Source: an uncultured bacterium (GTDB lineage: Bacteria; Desulfobacterota; Desulfovibrionia; Desulfovibrionales; Desulfovibrionaceae). From it: a DNA stretch of 55,460 nucleotides. The translations under genes were made by a program, and so were the position numbers. Positions 1-9,063 of the stretch are shown here, one piece after another. The notes below the pieces were generated by a model. The model had not been told where the DNA came from. It was given only the letters and a program-made list of their open reading frames with translations, and ran no database searches. The stretch lies in NCBI GenBank assembly GCA_905214305.1, contig CAJMLK010000017.1, positions 1 to 55,460 on the forward strand. Direction: 5' to 3'. Each line of letters starts with the position of its first letter. Positions within the stretch are counted from its first letter, which is position 1.

Positions 1-496
1 CAATGGCCATCTGCTTGCCGGGCATGGCGTCCAGAGTAAAGCGGGCCGCCACTTCGGCGATACGCGTTGTACCGGCGGTGATGACCACCTTGTTGAGAAT
101 GAACAGGATCATGAATATGACCGCGCCCACCACATAGCTGCCGCCCACGACAAATTCGCCGAATGCGCGGATGACCGAGCCTGCGGCGTCAACGCCCATA
201 TCGCCGTTGAGCAGGATAAGACGGGTGGCGGCCACGTTGAGCGAAAGCCGCAGCAGGGTGGTCACCAGCAGCAGTGACGGAAAAATGGTGAATTCCAGCG
301 GGGAGCTCATGAACATGGTGGTAATGAGCACCAGCAGGGATATGGAAATGCTCACGCAGAGCATGATATCGAGAAAAAACGTGGGCAGCGGAACCAGCAT
401 GACCAGAAGGATGATGACCACGCCGGCGGCAAGCATGATTTCCCCGTTACGAGAAAACCTGCTGTAGTCGAGCTTGGGAAGGCTTGTTGAAGCCAT
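1..496 (-). CDS. flhA: FlhA, flagellar export gate protein (partial, N-terminal part)
   Basis: FlhA is the large export-gate subunit of the flagellar type III secretion apparatus in the inner membrane. Only the first 165 or so residues are in the window; the gene runs off the left edge. The visible part starts MASTSLPKLDYSRF and continues with a membrane segment (AGVVIILLVMLVPLPTFFLDIML), the stretch LLRLSLNVAATRLIL, and RIAEVAARFTLDAMPGKQMAI, which is the highly conserved FHIPEP-family signature. It lies 51 bp downstream of flhB on the same strand, the usual flhB-flhA order, so the two are probably cotranscribed. The start at 496 is chosen because the upstream minus-strand sequence carries a GAGGTGTCAGAAAA ribosome site. 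Identification is secure. Confidence 0.95.
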   Translation of the reverse strand, partial: MASTSLPKLDYSRFSRNGEIMLAAGVVIILLVMLVPLPTFFLDIMLCVSISISLLVLITTMFMSSPLEFTIFPSLLLVTTLLRLSLNVAATRLILLNGDMGVDAAGSVIRAFGEFVVGGSYVVGAVIFMILFILNKVVITAGTTRIAEVAARFTLDAMPGKQMAI

Positions 497-547
497 TTTT
501 CTGACACCTCGCTTCTGCGTCCGGTTTGGGAGCGCACGCTGGAAAAA

Positions 548-1627
548 CTATGAATTATGCACCTTTGGCTTGAGCTTCCAGATGGCGGCCAGCACTGTGG
601 CAACAGCCTTGTAAAGCTCTTCGGGGATCATGTCGCCCACCTCGGCTGACTTATACAAAGCCCGTGCCAGAGGCACATTTTCGCGGATGGGAACATTATG
701 TTCACGTGCCGCCTGCTTGATTTTTTCGGCAAGATGGTCTGCGCCCTTGGCAAGCACCACAGGGGCCGGGGCCTCTGTGGCGTTATAGCGCAGGGCTACG
801 GCAATGTGCGTGGGGTTGGTGATCACCACGTCGGCCTTGGGCACGTCCTGAAGCATGCGCTTGCTCATGGCCTCCATCATCTTCTTGCGCTGCTGGCTTT
901 TGACCACGGGGTCGCCGTCGGCCTGCTTGTGTTCGTCCTTGACCTCATCCTTGGTCATTTTCATGTTTTCCTTGTAGGAGTAGCGTGACTGCCACACGTC
1001 AAAGGCCGCGATGATGAGGATGGGGATGAGCGCATAGCAGACCAGCTTGAACGCCATCTGCAGCATGTACACGGCGACACCTTCGGTGGTGGCATAGTAC
1101 ATTGGCAGAAAGTTATGATATTCCTTATAGATGATCCATGCGGGTATGATGGACAGGATAAGGGAAAACATCAGGCTCTTGATGGTGCGCAGGATGGTCT
1201 GGGGCGAAAACAGCATCTGCTTGATGCCCTTGAAGATGTTGAAGCGCTGCATCTTGGGCTTGAAAACCTTGGTGGTCCACAGTTTGCCCACCTGCAGGCG
1301 CTGGGCCAGCATGCTCAGCACAGCCAGGGTCAGCAGTATGGGCATGATGATCTTGCAGACCTCAAGCATGAGGTCCAGCGTGAGGCTGTATACATTTTCG
1401 GGGTTGGGGTCGAATTCCCACGCATGGCTCAAAAAGTGGCGGAACAGATTTTTGATTGCCTCGCTCATGGGGCCTATCCACGCATAAAGAATGGACATGC
1501 CCCCAAGCAGGCTTACGGCCTTGCCCAGCTCCTGCGATTTGGGAACGTTGCCCTCACCGCGTTGTTTATTGATGCGTTTCGGGGTCGCTTCTTCTGTTTT
1601 GCTGGGGTCTTTCTGTTTGCCGAACAT
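548..1627 (-). CDS. flhB: FlhB, flagellar export substrate-specificity switch protein
   Basis: FlhB is the membrane protein that switches flagellar export from rod/hook to filament substrates. The 359-residue length is typical. The N-terminus (KTEEATPKRINKQRGEGNVPKSQEL) is the conserved cytoplasmic lead. Four hydrophobic segments follow, then the cytoplasmic domain with the self-cleavage motif NPTH in VVITNPTHIAVALRYN near residue 270 and the conserved end VPIRENVPLARALYKSAEVGDMIPEELYKAVA. The upstream ribosome site is weak (GGAAACG). In many relatives fliR sits immediately upstream; here 448 bp without a recognisable gene lie there instead. flhA follows after 51 bp. Confidence 0.97.
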   Translation of the reverse strand: MFGKQKDPSKTEEATPKRINKQRGEGNVPKSQELGKAVSLLGGMSILYAWIGPMSEAIKNLFRHFLSHAWEFDPNPENVYSLTLDLMLEVCKIIMPILLTLAVLSMLAQRLQVGKLWTTKVFKPKMQRFNIFKGIKQMLFSPQTILRTIKSLMFSLILSIIPAWIIYKEYHNFLPMYYATTEGVAVYMLQMAFKLVCYALIPILIIAAFDVWQSRYSYKENMKMTKDEVKDEHKQADGDPVVKSQQRKKMMEAMSKRMLQDVPKADVVITNPTHIAVALRYNATEAPAPVVLAKGADHLAEKIKQAAREHNVPIRENVPLARALYKSAEVGDMIPEELYKAVATVLAAIWKLKPKVHNS

Positions 1628-2102
1628 GCCGTTTCCGCCGTCGTTTTATTGGCGCATCGTTGCAGAAGCAGCGTGCGCCTATCAGGATAGCAAGAAGCGT
1701 ACCCGGAACTGCCGTGCGGCACAGCGCCTGCCGCAGGCGACTGCCCACGACAGGAAAAAGGCGGATCAGCCGAGGGCATGGCGGCATGCGCGGCCCGGAT
1801 GGACTTGAGGCCCGTCGTCAACGGGTGTATGGCAGGGCATGCGCGGAGCAACGGCCCCTGTGCGGCCTGTTGCGCCGTTTTTCGCGCCAATGCCTGCGCC
1901 AGAGCCTGCGCAAAGGCCTGCGCGACTGTTATGGAAACGCTGATGTCTTCCGTTTGACGGCGTTGCTTCACTTTTTTTGAAACGATCGAGGGCGGAAGAG
2001 GCGACTCCTGTTTCAAAAAAAGATCGCGCCTTGCCAGACGAAATAACTGCGCGTTTCCGGGAGGCTCTTTAATCAGTGCTTCCTTACTACTTCGAGGATG
2101 AC
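1628..2102. other. Intergenic region between flhB and the MFS gene
   Basis: No convincing gene. Open frames here start at non-ATG codons and look like composition artefacts. The region holds three degenerate 12-bp tandem copies of GCCTGCGC plus four variable bases (1892-1927) and a perfect 13-bp inverted repeat at 1971-2022, listed separately. It must also contain the divergent promoters of flhB and the transporter; I cannot place them with confidence. Confidence 0.6.
1971..2022. repeat. Perfect 13-bp inverted repeat (terminator-like A/T arms)
   Basis: CTTTTTTTGAAAC at 1971-1983 is matched exactly by its reverse complement at 2010-2022 around a 26-base spacer. It lies about 80 bp upstream of the MFS start and between divergent genes. 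It could fold in RNA from either strand or be a DNA-level operator; no function can be read directly. Confidence 0.6.
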
Positions 2103-3329
2103 ATGTTTTACGGTTGGAAAATAGGCCTGCTCTCCATGGGAGGCAATTTCATGCTTCAGGGTACGGTGCTCTATTGCATGAATGCGTTCATGGAGCCGCT
2201 CTGCGTGGCTTATGGCTGGACCAGAGCGGAACTGAACATCAGCATGGCCGTGGCCGCGCTGGTGGGGCAGCTTGCCATGCCTCTGGCGGCGTCGCTTTCT
2301 GCACGTTTTCCCTTGCGGCGTCTCATGACGGCCGGGGCGCTTGTGGGCGGTATCGCCACCATTTTGCAGGGCATGACGGGCAATCTTGTGCTTTTTACCC
2401 TGCTGTTCACACTGGCGTGGAGCGCTACCCAGATTTGCGGCGGCGTTGTGGGCAACGCGCTTGTGAGCAACTGGTTCTACTATTTTCGCGGTCGGGCCTT
2501 TGGCCTTGTCAACGCCGGAACGTCTCTTTCCGGCGTGGTGCTGCCGCTGGCAAGCATGGCGCTTATCAATGCCTTTGATGTGAGCACGGCCTATCTTGCG
2601 CTGGGGCTGCTCACCTGCGCGCTTGCCCCCCTGTCGTGGTTCATGGTGCGTGATACGCCGCAGGCCATGCACATGCACCCTGACGGCAGAAAGCACGAAC
2701 CCCCGGCAGGGCGCTGCAGGCTTGCGCCGGACACGTCCTTCAGGGGGCTGATGCACTCGCCCTATGCCTACTGCATGGGCATCGCCTTCGGGCTGGCCCT
2801 TATGGTCAGCTCTTCTGTCATGAGCCAGATGAAGCCGCGTTTTGTGGACCTGGGGCTGGCTCCCTATACGGCCATGCTGCTGGCCTGCGCGGCGGCGCTG
2901 TGCGCGGCGCTGGGCAAATATGCGTGGGGCTGGGCCTGTGACCGCTTTACGCCGCTGACGGCCGCGCATGTGATCATGCTGGCCTGCGCCCTGAGCCTGT
3001 GCCTTGGCTTTTTGCCGCCCACGGTGTGGGGCATGACCCTGTTCAGCCTCACTTTCGGCCTGTGCGTCGGCGGCCTGTGGACAGTGCTGCCCGCCGTGGT
3101 TTCCTATTATTACGGCAGCGGCAATTTTTTGCCGTCCTATAAATTTGTGTCTGTTTTCATTGTGTTGCGCTGTGTAGGGTATCCCATCATGGGCTATTCC
3201 TATGATCTTACCGGAGGCTACCGCGCGGCGGACGTGGTTTTTGTGGCCGTGTTGCTGCTTTCGCTGGCCCTGAGCATGTGCCTGCGCGAGGACGACGCCG
3301 TGGAAGGCGGCGCCCGGCGTCACAGGTAG
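2103..3329 (+). CDS. MFS transporter
   Basis: A 408-residue major facilitator superfamily permease with about twelve hydrophobic segments. The N-terminal MFYGWKIG lead resembles monocarboxylate/oxalate-formate-type MFS members, and the loop after TM2 (SARFPLRRLMTAGALVGG) fits the MFS motif A position. A hydrophilic central loop near residues 190-220 (DTPQAMHMHPDGRKHEPPAGR) separates the two six-helix halves. The substrate cannot be told. The ATG at 2103 is preferred because GAGG lies seven bases upstream; an in-frame GTG at 2076 with GGGAGG upstream is the alternative and would add nine residues. It converges on tyrA; a tandem repeat overlaps its stop codon. Confidence 0.85.
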   Translation: MFYGWKIGLLSMGGNFMLQGTVLYCMNAFMEPLCVAYGWTRAELNISMAVAALVGQLAMPLAASLSARFPLRRLMTAGALVGGIATILQGMTGNLVLFTLLFTLAWSATQICGGVVGNALVSNWFYYFRGRAFGLVNAGTSLSGVVLPLASMALINAFDVSTAYLALGLLTCALAPLSWFMVRDTPQAMHMHPDGRKHEPPAGRCRLAPDTSFRGLMHSPYAYCMGIAFGLALMVSSSVMSQMKPRFVDLGLAPYTAMLLACAAALCAALGKYAWGWACDRFTPLTAAHVIMLACALSLCLGFLPPTVWGMTLFSLTFGLCVGGLWTVLPAVVSYYYGSGNFLPSYKFVSVFIVLRCVGYPIMGYSYDLTGGYRAADVVFVAVLLLSLALSMCLREDDAVEGGARRHR

Positions 3330-3500
3330 GCGGCACAACCCGGCGGCGCAGGTAGGCGGCATGACCCGGCGTCAGAGGCAGGCGGCACAGCCCGGCGGAA
3401 CGGCGCACGCAAAGGGCGCAGCCGGACGGCGCATGCCGAGGATATATACCGAAGATACGTGCCGAGGGCACATGTCGAGGATACATGCGGACGGCGCAGC
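3313..3500. repeat. Degenerate 13/26-bp tandem repeats at the MFS gene end
   Basis: Three 26-bp units beginning CCCGGCG(T/G) run at 3313-3338, 3339-3364 and 3365-3390, with a partial fourth from 3391. After a short interval, four 13-bp units of the type CCGAGGATACATG run at 3436-3448, 3449-3461, 3462-3474 and 3475-3487. The first 26-bp unit contains the stop codon of the MFS gene (3327-3329), so the array begins inside the coding sequence. It fills the gap between two convergent genes. Confidence 0.8.
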
Positions 3501-3551
3501 CCGGCGAAACGGGCAGGCTCAGGCCTCAGCCCGCATCGCGCAGCGTGGTCT

Positions 3552-4478
3552 TCAGACTTTTGGCTGCCCGTCCTGCCCGCATTCTTCGGGCCACCACCAT
3601 GCCGCGCGCTGGCAGAGCAGGTCGATATCTCCGGCTGCCGCCAGATTGAGCATCTGCCGGTACTGGCGCACGGCCTCATGACTGTGAGCGTTGGCTTCGA
3701 ACAGCCCGGCAAAAAGGCGGGCGTCTTCCGTCAGCATTTTGCGGGCCGCATTGCGGCGGCGCCGGAACGATGGCGTCAGAAAGGGCAGCAGGTCATCCTG
3801 CCCGGCCAGCAGCGAAAAATAGGCCAGACTCGTGATGAAGTTCATGTTCTGTATGCGCGCCATGGCCTTGTCGTGCGTTTCCGCAGTGGTCAGAAAGGTG
3901 CGGCAGCCCAGTGCCGTAAAAAACGCCTCCACCAGCGCCACATGCTGCGCCTGCGCCGCGCGGCCGGGCGTGATGGCAACGGGCAGGTCTGCTTCCGCTT
4001 CCGGGCTGGGGCCGAAAAGAGGGTGCGTTCCCACCACCGGGCCGGGCCAGACACGTTCCATCTGGTGCATGGGCTGCTCTTTTACTGACGTGATGTCAGC
4101 GAGCACCGCCCCTGCGGGCAGATGGGGACAGATATCGGCCGCCACCGTGCCGAATACGGCGGCCGGTACGCACAGCACTGCCATGTCCGCTCCGGCGCAG
4201 GCGTCTGCAAGTTTTTCCGGCGCAAGGGGAACGTCCACCCCGACAGCGTCAAGCCCGGCAGCTCCGGCGCGGGCCATGAGCATGGCCCCCATGCGCCCGT
4301 GAGAGCCGACAATGACGATTCTGCCCGCATGCTTTTTGTCTTTCGTCTTCTCTGCCACATCTGCCGCTTCCGTTGCGCCCGTTGTGACGGTCATGCCTGT
4401 CACGCCTGTCGTCCCCGTCGCCGCACGGCTGCCTGTCGCCACGGCGCGGGCAGCTCTCTGGTCTGTGGGCGCCGTCAT
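3552..4478 (-). CDS. tyrA: Prephenate dehydrogenase-type enzyme
   Basis: Converts prephenate (or arogenate) to hydroxyphenylpyruvate (or tyrosine) with NAD(P), the tyrosine branch of aromatic synthesis. The Rossmann motif is IVIVGSHGRMGAML, followed by VGVD; GTHPLFGP is the conserved substrate-site motif of the TyrA family, and an all-helical C-terminal domain follows. The protein is 308 residues. The first 40 residues are a low-complexity Ala/Thr/Gly linker (ATGTTGVTGMTVTTGATEA) that is probably disordered. The ATG at 4478 is chosen because it overlaps the aroA stop as ATGA, indicating translational coupling. It is the last gene of the aromatic operon; no trp genes follow. Confidence 0.92.
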   Translation of the reverse strand: MTAPTDQRAARAVATGSRAATGTTGVTGMTVTTGATEAADVAEKTKDKKHAGRIVIVGSHGRMGAMLMARAGAAGLDAVGVDVPLAPEKLADACAGADMAVLCVPAAVFGTVAADICPHLPAGAVLADITSVKEQPMHQMERVWPGPVVGTHPLFGPSPEAEADLPVAITPGRAAQAQHVALVEAFFTALGCRTFLTTAETHDKAMARIQNMNFITSLAYFSLLAGQDDLLPFLTPSFRRRRNAARKMLTEDARLFAGLFEANAHSHEAVRQYRQMLNLAAAGDIDLLCQRAAWWWPEECGQDGQPKV

Positions 4479-5929
4479 GCCAGTTTCTCCCAGATATTCC
4501 AGAATTGCGGAAAGGATTTGCTGACCACCGAAGGGTCGTCCAGACGCGAACGCACCACAGCCTCGGGGCGGCAAAGGTCGAGCAGGGCCAGAGACATGGC
4601 GATGCGATGATCGTTATGGGCCGAAAGTGTCTGGTCGTCAGGCAGAACGGGGTGGTCCGGCCTGCCGTTGTTGCGGCCGCCCAGACCGTTGATGAGCATG
4701 CCGTCCGAGAGTTCGTCCACCACCACGCCGGTCTTGCCCAGTTCCGTGGCCGGAGCCTTGATGCGGTCCGACTCCTTGTGGCGCAGATGGGCCACGTTGC
4801 GGATGCGGGTGGAACCCTGGGCAAAGGCCGCCACCGTGGCAACTGTGGGTACAAGGTCCGGGCAGTGGCCCATGTCCAGGTCCACGCCGTGCAGGCGCGA
4901 GGGATAGACCGTCACGGCCAGCGGCTGCACGTCCACTCGCGCGCCCATTCTTTGCAAAATGTCCAGCATGGCGCGGTCGCCCTGAAGGGAATCGGCTCTC
5001 AGTCCTTCCACGCGCACCGGACGGCGGCCGATGGCCCCGGCGGCAAGCAGGTAGGACGCGCCGGACCAGTCGCCTTCCACCGTGTATTCTCCGGCGCGGT
5101 ACGCACCGGGGTAAACGGTGATGCGCAGGCAGCCGGGCAGGGCTTCGTCCAGCTTGCGCCACGCACCCTCGGCCAGCGGCTGCCACGGCTCTCCGGCAGC
5201 GCGGCGGGTCTGCACCTCGAACCTGATGCCGTAGTCTGTCAGGCATTGCAGGGTCAGCCCCACATAGGGCCAGGACACGGCCTTGCGGCCTCCGAGGGCC
5301 AGGGTGAGGGGCGACGGCCCCATGGGCGCGGCCAGCAGCAAGCCGGAAAAATACTGGCTTGAAATATCCATGCCCAGTTCCACCACGCCGCCGCAGCGGG
5401 CCGGATCAAGGCCGTGGGCGGTGAGAATGCAGGGGGGGCAGTCAGGTTTTTCTTCAAACGCCGTGCGCGCGCCCAGGGTGGCCAGAGCATCGGTCAGTTC
5501 CGCGATGGGCCGCTCGTGCATGCGGCCTGCCCCGTGAATGCGAAACACGCCCTGCCCGGCGGCCAGCACGGCCGTGAGCAGGCGGCAGGTGGTTCCCGAT
5601 TCTTCCACATCACAGGAAAGGGGCGCTGCGGCTGTGCCGCCGCGGGGAGCGCCGTTCATGCCCGTGACCCGCCAGACCCCCGAAGCGGGAGTGCTCTCGG
5701 GCAGCTCTTCCATTTTTGCCCCTGCCGCGCAAAGGATGGCGCGGGTGCGCTCCAAATCGCGGCTTTCAAGGGTGTGGCGTACGATGGAAGTGCCCCCGGC
5801 AAGAGCCGCGCCCATAAGATAGCGGTGCGATACCGATTTGGAGGCGGGGGCCGTGACGGTTACGGTTTCCGTTGTTGCGGCGGCTTCCACAGCGTGGTTG
5901 GCGGCTGCGGCGTCCTTGGTCTGGCTCAT
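4475..5929 (-). CDS. aroA: 3-phosphoshikimate 1-carboxyvinyltransferase (EPSP synthase)
   Basis: Transfers the enolpyruvyl group of PEP to shikimate-3-phosphate, the sixth step of the shikimate pathway. Family motifs: PASKSVSHRYLMGAALAGGTS at the N-terminus, ESGTTCRLL, LRHKESDRIKA and NDHRIAMSLALL near the C-terminus. At 484 residues it is some 50 longer than the usual enzyme; the extra length is an Ala-rich lead (residues 1-25) and inserts around residues 80-100 and 250-270. It starts with ATGA overlap on the pheA stop and ends with ATGA overlap on tyrA, so three consecutive genes are translationally coupled. Confidence 0.97.
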   Translation of the reverse strand: MSQTKDAAAANHAVEAAATTETVTVTAPASKSVSHRYLMGAALAGGTSIVRHTLESRDLERTRAILCAAGAKMEELPESTPASGVWRVTGMNGAPRGGTAAAPLSCDVEESGTTCRLLTAVLAAGQGVFRIHGAGRMHERPIAELTDALATLGARTAFEEKPDCPPCILTAHGLDPARCGGVVELGMDISSQYFSGLLLAAPMGPSPLTLALGGRKAVSWPYVGLTLQCLTDYGIRFEVQTRRAAGEPWQPLAEGAWRKLDEALPGCLRITVYPGAYRAGEYTVEGDWSGASYLLAAGAIGRRPVRVEGLRADSLQGDRAMLDILQRMGARVDVQPLAVTVYPSRLHGVDLDMGHCPDLVPTVATVAAFAQGSTRIRNVAHLRHKESDRIKAPATELGKTGVVVDELSDGMLINGLGGRNNGRPDHPVLPDDQTLSAHNDHRIAMSLALLDLCRPEAVVRSRLDDPSVVSKSFPQFWNIWEKLA

Positions 5930-7170
5930 GATTCTATCTGCTCCGGTTCGTCCGTATGAAGGTCAAGGCGGTCAAGCTGTGGTCCCGTGGGGTAGCTGCC
6001 CAGAATGCGAAAGCCCGTGCAGGCGTGTCCCAGCTGAACCAGCAGGTCTGCGTGGCGCGGGTCTTCAAGATCGCTTTCCACATCGGCAAAGAACACATAC
6101 TTCCAGCACTGGCCGCGCAGGGGGCGTGACTCAAGCTTGCGCATGTTGATGCCGTGTCCGGCCATCAGGTCAAGCACGCGCGAAAGTGCCCCGGCCTTGT
6201 CGGGCAGGGTGAAAAGCAGGGATGTCTTGTCCGCGCCGCCATGCCCGGGTTGGGGGTTCTGCATTTTGCCGCTCTGGGCCGCAGAGTTTTTGGGGCCGAT
6301 GATGACAAAGCGCGTCCAGTTGCCCGGTTCGTCTTCAATGCGGCCCGCAAGAGTGCCGAGGCCCATCAGGTCGGCCAGCTTGCCGTGGCCGATGGCCGCC
6401 GTATGGCCCTGATCCGGCCCCTGAGCCGCGCGCTGGGCTGCGGCTGCCGTGGATTCGACAGGCACAAGGCCCGCGTTGGGCAGGTGGGTGCGCAGCCATG
6501 TGCCGCACTGGGCCAGAGGCTGCGGGTGCGAATAGACCGTGCGCACGGCGGCAAGGGAGGGCGCGTTGCTCAGCAGGCAGTGGGAGATGCGTGAAAACAG
6601 CTCGGCCTGAATAAAGACCTCGTGCTTGAGAAAAAGATCAAAGCTTACGCCCACTGTACCCTGCAGGGAGTTTTCCAGCGGCACGACGCCCAGCTCGCAC
6701 TGGCCCGAAGCCACTTCTTCAAAAACCTGGGCAATGTCATTACAGGGATGAAACGTGGCCGCATGGCCCAGATATTCAAGCCCGGCAAAGTAGGAAAAGG
6801 TTCCTTCCGGGCCAAGATATGCCACGTTTTGCGGCCGTTGCAGGGCGCGTGATGACGAGAATATCTCGCGCCAGATGGCCCGCAGGTGGTCTTCGGGCAG
6901 GGGGCCGGGGTTGCGGGCGGCAAGACTGTCGAGCACTTCCTTTTCGCGCACGGGCCTGAAGATGATGCCCGGCGCTCCTGCCTTGATGCGGCCCACCTCG
7001 CGGCTCAGGGCCGCGCGGCGGTTAAAAAGCTCAAGCAGGTCCTGATCGACGGCGTCTATTTCATGCCGGATGACGGAAAGGCGCTCATCGGCATTGCGGT
7101 TTTCCTTTTCGTGCTGCCCGTGTTCTGGCATGGAGGCCGGGCCGGGCCAGTGGCTGTTGCTGTCGCCCAT
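5926..7170 (-). CDS. pheA: Chorismate mutase / prephenate dehydratase (P-protein)
   Basis: Bifunctional enzyme taking chorismate to prephenate and then phenylpyruvate. Domains in order: short N-terminal tail, AroQ chorismate mutase (LSVIRHEIDAVDQDLLELFNRRAALSREVGRIKAG), prephenate dehydratase from VAYLGPEGTFSYFA to the catalytic NWTRFVIIG, and a C-terminal ACT regulatory domain (LLFTLPDKAGALSRVLDLM, then ESRP) that binds phenylalanine. Length is 414 residues. The ATG at 7170 has an ideal AGGAGG site overlapping the stop of the upstream gene, which ends two bases earlier. An unusual insertion (KNSAAQSGKMQNPQPGHGGA) separates the dehydratase and ACT domains. Confidence 0.96.
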   Translation of the reverse strand: MGDSNSHWPGPASMPEHGQHEKENRNADERLSVIRHEIDAVDQDLLELFNRRAALSREVGRIKAGAPGIIFRPVREKEVLDSLAARNPGPLPEDHLRAIWREIFSSSRALQRPQNVAYLGPEGTFSYFAGLEYLGHAATFHPCNDIAQVFEEVASGQCELGVVPLENSLQGTVGVSFDLFLKHEVFIQAELFSRISHCLLSNAPSLAAVRTVYSHPQPLAQCGTWLRTHLPNAGLVPVESTAAAAQRAAQGPDQGHTAAIGHGKLADLMGLGTLAGRIEDEPGNWTRFVIIGPKNSAAQSGKMQNPQPGHGGADKTSLLFTLPDKAGALSRVLDLMAGHGINMRKLESRPLRGQCWKYVFFADVESDLEDPRHADLLVQLGHACTGFRILGSYPTGPQLDRLDLHTDEPEQIES

Positions 7171-7171
7171 G

Positions 7172-8155
7172 CTATACCTCCTGAATGTCTTCGCGCACGC
7201 GCATGCCGAAATGGCGACCGGCTTCGTCAAGACGACAGAGCACCCGGTCGCCGGGCTTCAGCCCAACCACGCTCACGGCTTCGCCTTCAGGGGTGGTCAG
7301 GCGGATGGTTTCGGCATTTTGCAGAAAAACCGTGCCGGTTTTCACGCCTTCGGGGGTTTCGACCTGGGCTTCCACAAGCAGCATGGGCCGCACTTCTATC
7401 TTGACCCTGCCGAGCGTGGCCACGCTGGTTTCGCCCGTGTGGTCCACAACAAGAACCTCCTGCCCGGCGCGGAATTCGCCGAGATAGGTGGTCTGGTCGC
7501 CGGGCAGGCGCACATAGGCGTGTACAGCCCCGGCATTGACCCTGAAAGGACGGGCCGCCACATACTCGTTGCGTTCGGTTTCGGCATGCACAAGAAAGGT
7601 GAACGCGCTGGAATTGCCCACCAGCATGCCCTGACCCTTGCGCAGCAGGGAAAGCGTGTCGGCGCAGACGCGGTGGCCCAGCCCCACAGGCTCCACGCGG
7701 GTAACCACGGCGGGCAGCAGTTCTTCGCGGCCGCGCGCCATCTTGCACTGGGCCACAATGTCCTTGAGTTCGGCCACGGCCCCTCTGGATACAACAATGC
7801 CCGCCACACCGCGTTCCAGAATACCTGCGGCAAGGCGGGCCTCGTCCAGTGTACCGGCCTCGGCCAGTACGCTGTCGCTCTGGGCCAGAAGGTTTTCTAC
7901 AGGAATAACCTCCCAGCCGCGCGCCAGTACCACGCGCTCGCCCTTGTGCAGCCGTTGCAGCACGGCTTCTTCATCGGCCTTGGCGGCCAGCGTCGCCAGG
8001 GGGGTTTCTTCGGCGGCCCATACAGGGCAGCGTGAAAGACCGGCCACCTGTTCCACATGCTCGGCGGGCACAATGACGCCGTCCACGCCCGATTCGAGGG
8101 CAAGAGTCACGTCTCCCTTGTCAAAGGGCACACAGCTGAAATAGATGCGCGACAT
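7172..8155 (-). CDS. aroB': 3-dehydroquinate synthase II (archaeal-type, AroB')
   Basis: NAD-dependent enzyme that oxidatively deaminates and cyclises 2-amino-3,7-dideoxyheptulosonate to 3-dehydroquinate, bypassing DAHP and the classical AroB. The 327-residue protein starts MSRIYFSCVPFDKGDVTLALESGVDGVIVPAEHV and has the family block around EPVGLGHRVCADTLSLL and GMLVGNSSAFTFLVHAET. The family was first defined in methanogens and is known in Desulfovibrio-type bacteria. It starts four bases after the stop of the ADH synthase gene, its partner in the same pathway, with GGGAG about ten bases upstream. Confidence 0.93.
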   Translation of the reverse strand: MSRIYFSCVPFDKGDVTLALESGVDGVIVPAEHVEQVAGLSRCPVWAAEETPLATLAAKADEEAVLQRLHKGERVVLARGWEVIPVENLLAQSDSVLAEAGTLDEARLAAGILERGVAGIVVSRGAVAELKDIVAQCKMARGREELLPAVVTRVEPVGLGHRVCADTLSLLRKGQGMLVGNSSAFTFLVHAETERNEYVAARPFRVNAGAVHAYVRLPGDQTTYLGEFRAGQEVLVVDHTGETSVATLGRVKIEVRPMLLVEAQVETPEGVKTGTVFLQNAETIRLTTPEGEAVSVVGLKPGDRVLCRLDEAGRHFGMRVREDIQEV

Positions 8156-8159
8156 GGTG

Positions 8160-8957
8160 CTATTCTCCCACCAAGGTGATGGCTTGGTCTACGCTGGCGT
8201 TTTCGTGCACGATGGCCCGCAGGGCCTTGACCAGATTTACGCGACTGGGGTGCTGGAAAACGTTGCGGCCTACGGAAATGCCCGCGCCGCCCGCTCTGAT
8301 CGAGTCGTGCACCATCTGGAGGATCTGTCGTGTGGATTCCATGCGTTCTCCCCCGGCAATGACCACGGGTACGCAGCAGGAGGCCACAACTTCCGCAAAG
8401 CTGTCCACATCACCGGTGTAGGGAACCTTGACGATGTCGGCGCCCAGCTCCACGCCGACGCGCGCGCAGTGGGCAACCACGTTTTTATCAAAGCCGTTCT
8501 GGATCTGCGGGCCGCGGGCGTACATCATCGCCAGCAGGGGGATGTGCCAGTTGTCGCAGGCTTCGGCCACCTTGCCGAGGTCTGACAGCATGAGCCGCTC
8601 GTTGGGATCGCCCAGATTGACGTGAACAGACACACAGTCTGCCCCGTGCTTGATGCCTTCTTCCACCGTGCCCACCAGGGTTTTGGTGTTGCCGTTGGGC
8701 GTCAGGGCCGTGGAGGCGGAAAGATGGACGATAAGGCCGATGTCCTTGCCCGCACTACGGTGCGAACAGCGCACAAGGCCCTTGTGCATGAGCACCGCAT
8801 CCGCGCCGCCCTGGGCCATGTCGTTGACGGCCTCTCGCATGTCCACAAGACCATCCACTGCACCGATAGTGACGCCATGGTCCATAGGAACTATAATGGT
8901 GCGCCCGTTGTCACGATTGATGATTCGTTCAAGACGGACTTTTTTTCCAAGGTACAT
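8160..8957 (-). CDS. aroA': 2-amino-3,7-dideoxy-D-threo-hept-6-ulosonate (ADH) synthase, AroA'
   Basis: A class I aldolase of the fructose-bisphosphate aldolase DhnA type that supplies ADH to the next gene product. It shows the family opening MYLGKKVRLERIINRDNGRTIIVPMDHGVTIGAVDGL, the central GADCVSVHVNLGD, and the Schiff-base region IVKVPYTGD with a lysine in the expected place. The C-terminal GAGISVGRNVFQ is a phosphate-binding loop. Length is 265 residues. The ATG at 8957 has AAAGGAG upstream; longer in-frame versions would run through the leader terminator and are rejected. It is the first structural gene of the operon controlled by the upstream leader. Confidence 0.93.
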   Translation of the reverse strand: MYLGKKVRLERIINRDNGRTIIVPMDHGVTIGAVDGLVDMREAVNDMAQGGADAVLMHKGLVRCSHRSAGKDIGLIVHLSASTALTPNGNTKTLVGTVEEGIKHGADCVSVHVNLGDPNERLMLSDLGKVAEACDNWHIPLLAMMYARGPQIQNGFDKNVVAHCARVGVELGADIVKVPYTGDVDSFAEVVASCCVPVVIAGGERMESTRQILQMVHDSIRAGGAGISVGRNVFQHPSRVNLVKALRAIVHENASVDQAITLVGE

Positions 8958-9063
8958 GGCCTGCTCCTTTTGGTTGTTGACGTGCGTTGTGCAGTCAAAT
9001 TGCATAATGCCTGTAACCATGAACCGCTCGGCGTGGGCTTTTGAAGACCGGCTGCCCATACAG

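Noticed and set aside
1513..2016. A 167-codon minus-strand frame upstream of flhB that could have been a fliR remnant
   Set aside because: It starts at TTG, overlaps flhB in another frame, has no hydrophobic helices, and its AQA repeats come from a 12-bp DNA repeat.
3313..3500. The regular repeats after the MFS gene, considered as a CRISPR array
   Set aside because: Units are contiguous, 13 or 26 bp and degenerate, with no spacers and no cas genes nearby.
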